Source: Pseudomonadota bacterium (GTDB taxonomy: Bacteria; Desulfobacterota; Desulfovibrionia; Desulfovibrionales; Desulfovibrionaceae). Taken from it: 64,000 bases of DNA. The stretch spans positions 1 through 64,000 of the forward strand of contig JAEZYD010000056.1 of assembly GCA_023419375.1 (NCBI GenBank), in the 5' to 3' direction. Position numbers and translations under genes: made by a program. Numbering within the stretch: the stretch's first letter is position 1; each line of letters opens with the position of its first letter. Under the pieces are notes generated by a model. It was given only the letters and a program-made list of their open reading frames with translations, searched no databases and was not told where the DNA came from. Shown in pieces: positions 62,621-64,000 of the stretch.

Positions 62621-62734
62621 ATAACCTTCAGCCTCTTGGGAACCTCTAATTTACAAGTGGCATACGCAGTGGGGCAAGGTCAAGTTCCAGCACCTCCTCC
62701 TTAGTTGAGGGGTGTCCGGTCGAAATGGGGGCTA

Positions 62735-62944
62735 CTCCACGAGCGTACAATGCGCACAGTTAAAGAAGAACTCTTCTGGCTGTGCGAATGGAGTAGCCTG
62801 GAGCACCTGAGTAACGCGCTTTATGACTGGATAGAATTCTTTAACACCCAGTACCTGCACTCGGCACTTGGCTGGAAGACGCCACACTACGTGCATCAGC
62901 AGGCTGGTAAAAACCGGAAGGATTCTCCCTTAAAGGCTGCTTGA
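62735..62944 (+). pseudogene. IS3-family transposase remnant (C-terminal part)
   Basis: About 69 codons: HERTMRTVKEELFWLCEWSS, then NTQYLHSALGWKTPHYVHQQ. This is the last third of an IS3 OrfB, including the Glu region of the DDE triad (VKEE), cut off at its 5' side. It is distinct from the complete IS3 element at 49762-51046. Not functional. Confidence 0.75.
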
Positions 62945-63016
62945 TTGGCGGGAGGCATTAAAAGTAATCACTCCCAGTATCAACTTAAAAATTTAACACT
63001 CTCATAACCCTCGAAA

Positions 63017-63970
63017 TTATTGGTGAGGGGGCACATTCATTCTATCCGCCTGCAATTCTAAAATAAAACTGGAAACACTAAAATTTTCTGGCAAGCACCT
63101 TGGTCTATAGTCATTGAATTTAGTTAAGGAAATGGCTCTATGTTCTTCTGACAATTGCTCATCTACAATATTTGTTACTTCAATTGCGAACTGAACAAAT
63201 TTCCCATTATCAGGCAGAGATATAAATTTATGATCATACATTGAACCCGTCAGAAAAAGAACAGAGGCATAGGTTCCAAGTCCAAAATTTCCATTTATCC
63301 AATACAAATTCAGCCCATATATATCTCTTGCAATTGTTATAATTGCAACATCTCTTATTATTTTTCTATCATTATTAAATATAGTTTTTGTCTTAAATTC
63401 TGAACCTTCATCAACAAAACAGATGCTTCTATCGTCGCCACTGACGTGCTGTTCTATAAATAAACAAGGGAAATTTTTTTTCAAAAAAAAGCTTTTATAT
63501 TCTAAACTAGAAATTCCACCTAGGAGTATTATATTATTATTTTCAATATCACTTAAATTAATATTTTCTTCAATGGATTTATGTAATATTCTTTCTGCCA
63601 CTCGCATCTTATCCACAAGACAAGATTTAATCACTTGTATGGAGTAAGCAGTTGCAAGTGAACTAGTGTGGTTTTCCTTTTCTCTAAAAGTTCCAAGACT
63701 TCCACCGTAGAATAGAAAATATTTTCTATTTCCAATACCACCATACCATAACTCATACAGTTTACCATAGCTTGACTTATGCAATTCTCTGTCGAGCACA
63801 GATTTAAACTTTTCAAAACCCAAAAAGAGTATCACTAACGATGATGAAATATTAATTAACATAGCAATAATGCTATTTAAAATTGTTTTTGTACTTTTAT
63901 TTTCCAACCCATCTACGTAATAAGCTGACCCAACGCATATAGATATTATCAATACAACAAAAATAAACAT
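63017..63970 (-). CDS. Unknown membrane protein with two N-terminal TM segments
   Basis: A 317-residue protein that I do not recognise. Residues 1-20 and about 34-52 are membrane segments; then comes a soluble domain with a Rossmann-like feel (YFLFYGGSLG, IILLGGISSLEYKSFF, VAIITIARD) and a C-terminal FVQFAIEV region. It ends QADRMNVPPHQ. The gene is much more AT-rich than the rest of the window, with many ATA and AGA codons, and lies beyond the tRNA-Val border among IS fragments, so it was probably acquired. Two TM helices plus a nucleotide-binding-like domain recall effectors in defence systems, but no diagnostic motif supports this. Confidence 0.6.
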   Translation of the reverse strand: MFIFVVLIISICVGSAYYVDGLENKSTKTILNSIIAMLINISSSLVILFLGFEKFKSVLDRELHKSSYGKLYELWYGGIGNRKYFLFYGGSLGTFREKENHTSSLATAYSIQVIKSCLVDKMRVAERILHKSIEENINLSDIENNNIILLGGISSLEYKSFFLKKNFPCLFIEQHVSGDDRSICFVDEGSEFKTKTIFNNDRKIIRDVAIITIARDIYGLNLYWINGNFGLGTYASVLFLTGSMYDHKFISLPDNGKFVQFAIEVTNIVDEQLSEEHRAISLTKFNDYRPRCLPENFSVSSFILELQADRMNVPPHQ

Positions 63971-64000
63971 TAAAAATTGTACATATGTTATGTGTATTTT

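Noticed and set aside
62356..62649. Protein-coding frame starting within tRNA-Val
   Set aside because: It overlaps the tRNA and its terminator and has no family features; the only recognisable protein trace here is an IS3 tail in another frame.
1..64000. CRISPR array
   Set aside because: No regularly spaced repeats of 23-40 bases were seen; the only tandem repeats are the short ones near 61550.

Overview
The window looks like chromosome of a Desulfovibrio-type sulfate reducer (Desulfovibrionales) and is moderately GC-rich. Reasons: a small periplasmic monohaem cytochrome c (c553 type), a tetrathionate-reductase-like molybdoenzyme operon, many chemoreceptors with nearly identical signalling domains, a bacteriohaemerythrin-type domain, corrinoid methyl-transfer genes and a split ferredoxin-rich glutamate synthase. 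The genus is inferred from gene content only.

Layout. 1-1200: tRNA-Pro(GGG), a small lipoprotein and a DUF488 protein. 1391-10104: a hairpin-rich leader followed by one long operon in which the three parts of a NitT/TauT-type ABC importer are interleaved with three UroD/MtaA-family methyltransferases, a corrinoid protein and a reductive corrinoid activase. This is the best candidate in the window for an undescribed pathway: import and corrinoid-dependent demethylation of an unknown methylated compound. 10105-16311: a Cache-GGDEF cyclase and two related chemoreceptors. 16715-19031: glpF-glpK. 19360-22041: an HD-GYP protein and prfC. 22338-25962: an SGNH hydrolase, an SxtJ-like protein, a 49-residue DUF5989-like protein and a NodU/CmcH carbamoyltransferase, probably one surface-modification operon. 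26232-33326: a GGDEF-haemerythrin protein, brnQ, a di-Mop molybdate-binding protein, a dihydrolipoamide-dehydrogenase-like flavoprotein and gdhA.

33480-37265 holds a lone 1261-residue protein of different base composition, with a nuclease-like N-terminus and a STAND-like core, a candidate defence gene. 37412-43806: a GNAT acetyltransferase, a nitroreductase and a three-gene glutamate synthase. 44353-49706: an sCache chemoreceptor, a lipoprotein carboxylesterase and a GapN-like dehydrogenase lacking the usual catalytic Glu. A complete IS3-family element (49762-51046, 3-bp target duplication) sits exactly in the loop of the terminator after that gene. 51088-56447: a GpdQ-like phosphodiesterase diverges from ugpCBAE across a clear Pho-box-like repeat, which suggests phosphate-starvation control of glycerophosphodiester use. 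56544-62198: ttrBCA, with ttrC frameshifted by one base, diverges from the cytochrome c gene across tandem 11-bp repeats. 62337-64000: tRNA-Val(TAC), then IS3 transposase fragments and an AT-rich membrane-protein gene, the probable edge of a genomic island.

Shared themes are signal transduction (three chemoreceptors, two GGDEF proteins and one HD-GYP protein), nitrogen assimilation (gdhA, glutamate synthase, brnQ), and glycerol and glycerophosphodiester use (glpFK, ugp, GpdQ-like). All product names come from reading motifs and remembered family features; no database search was run.
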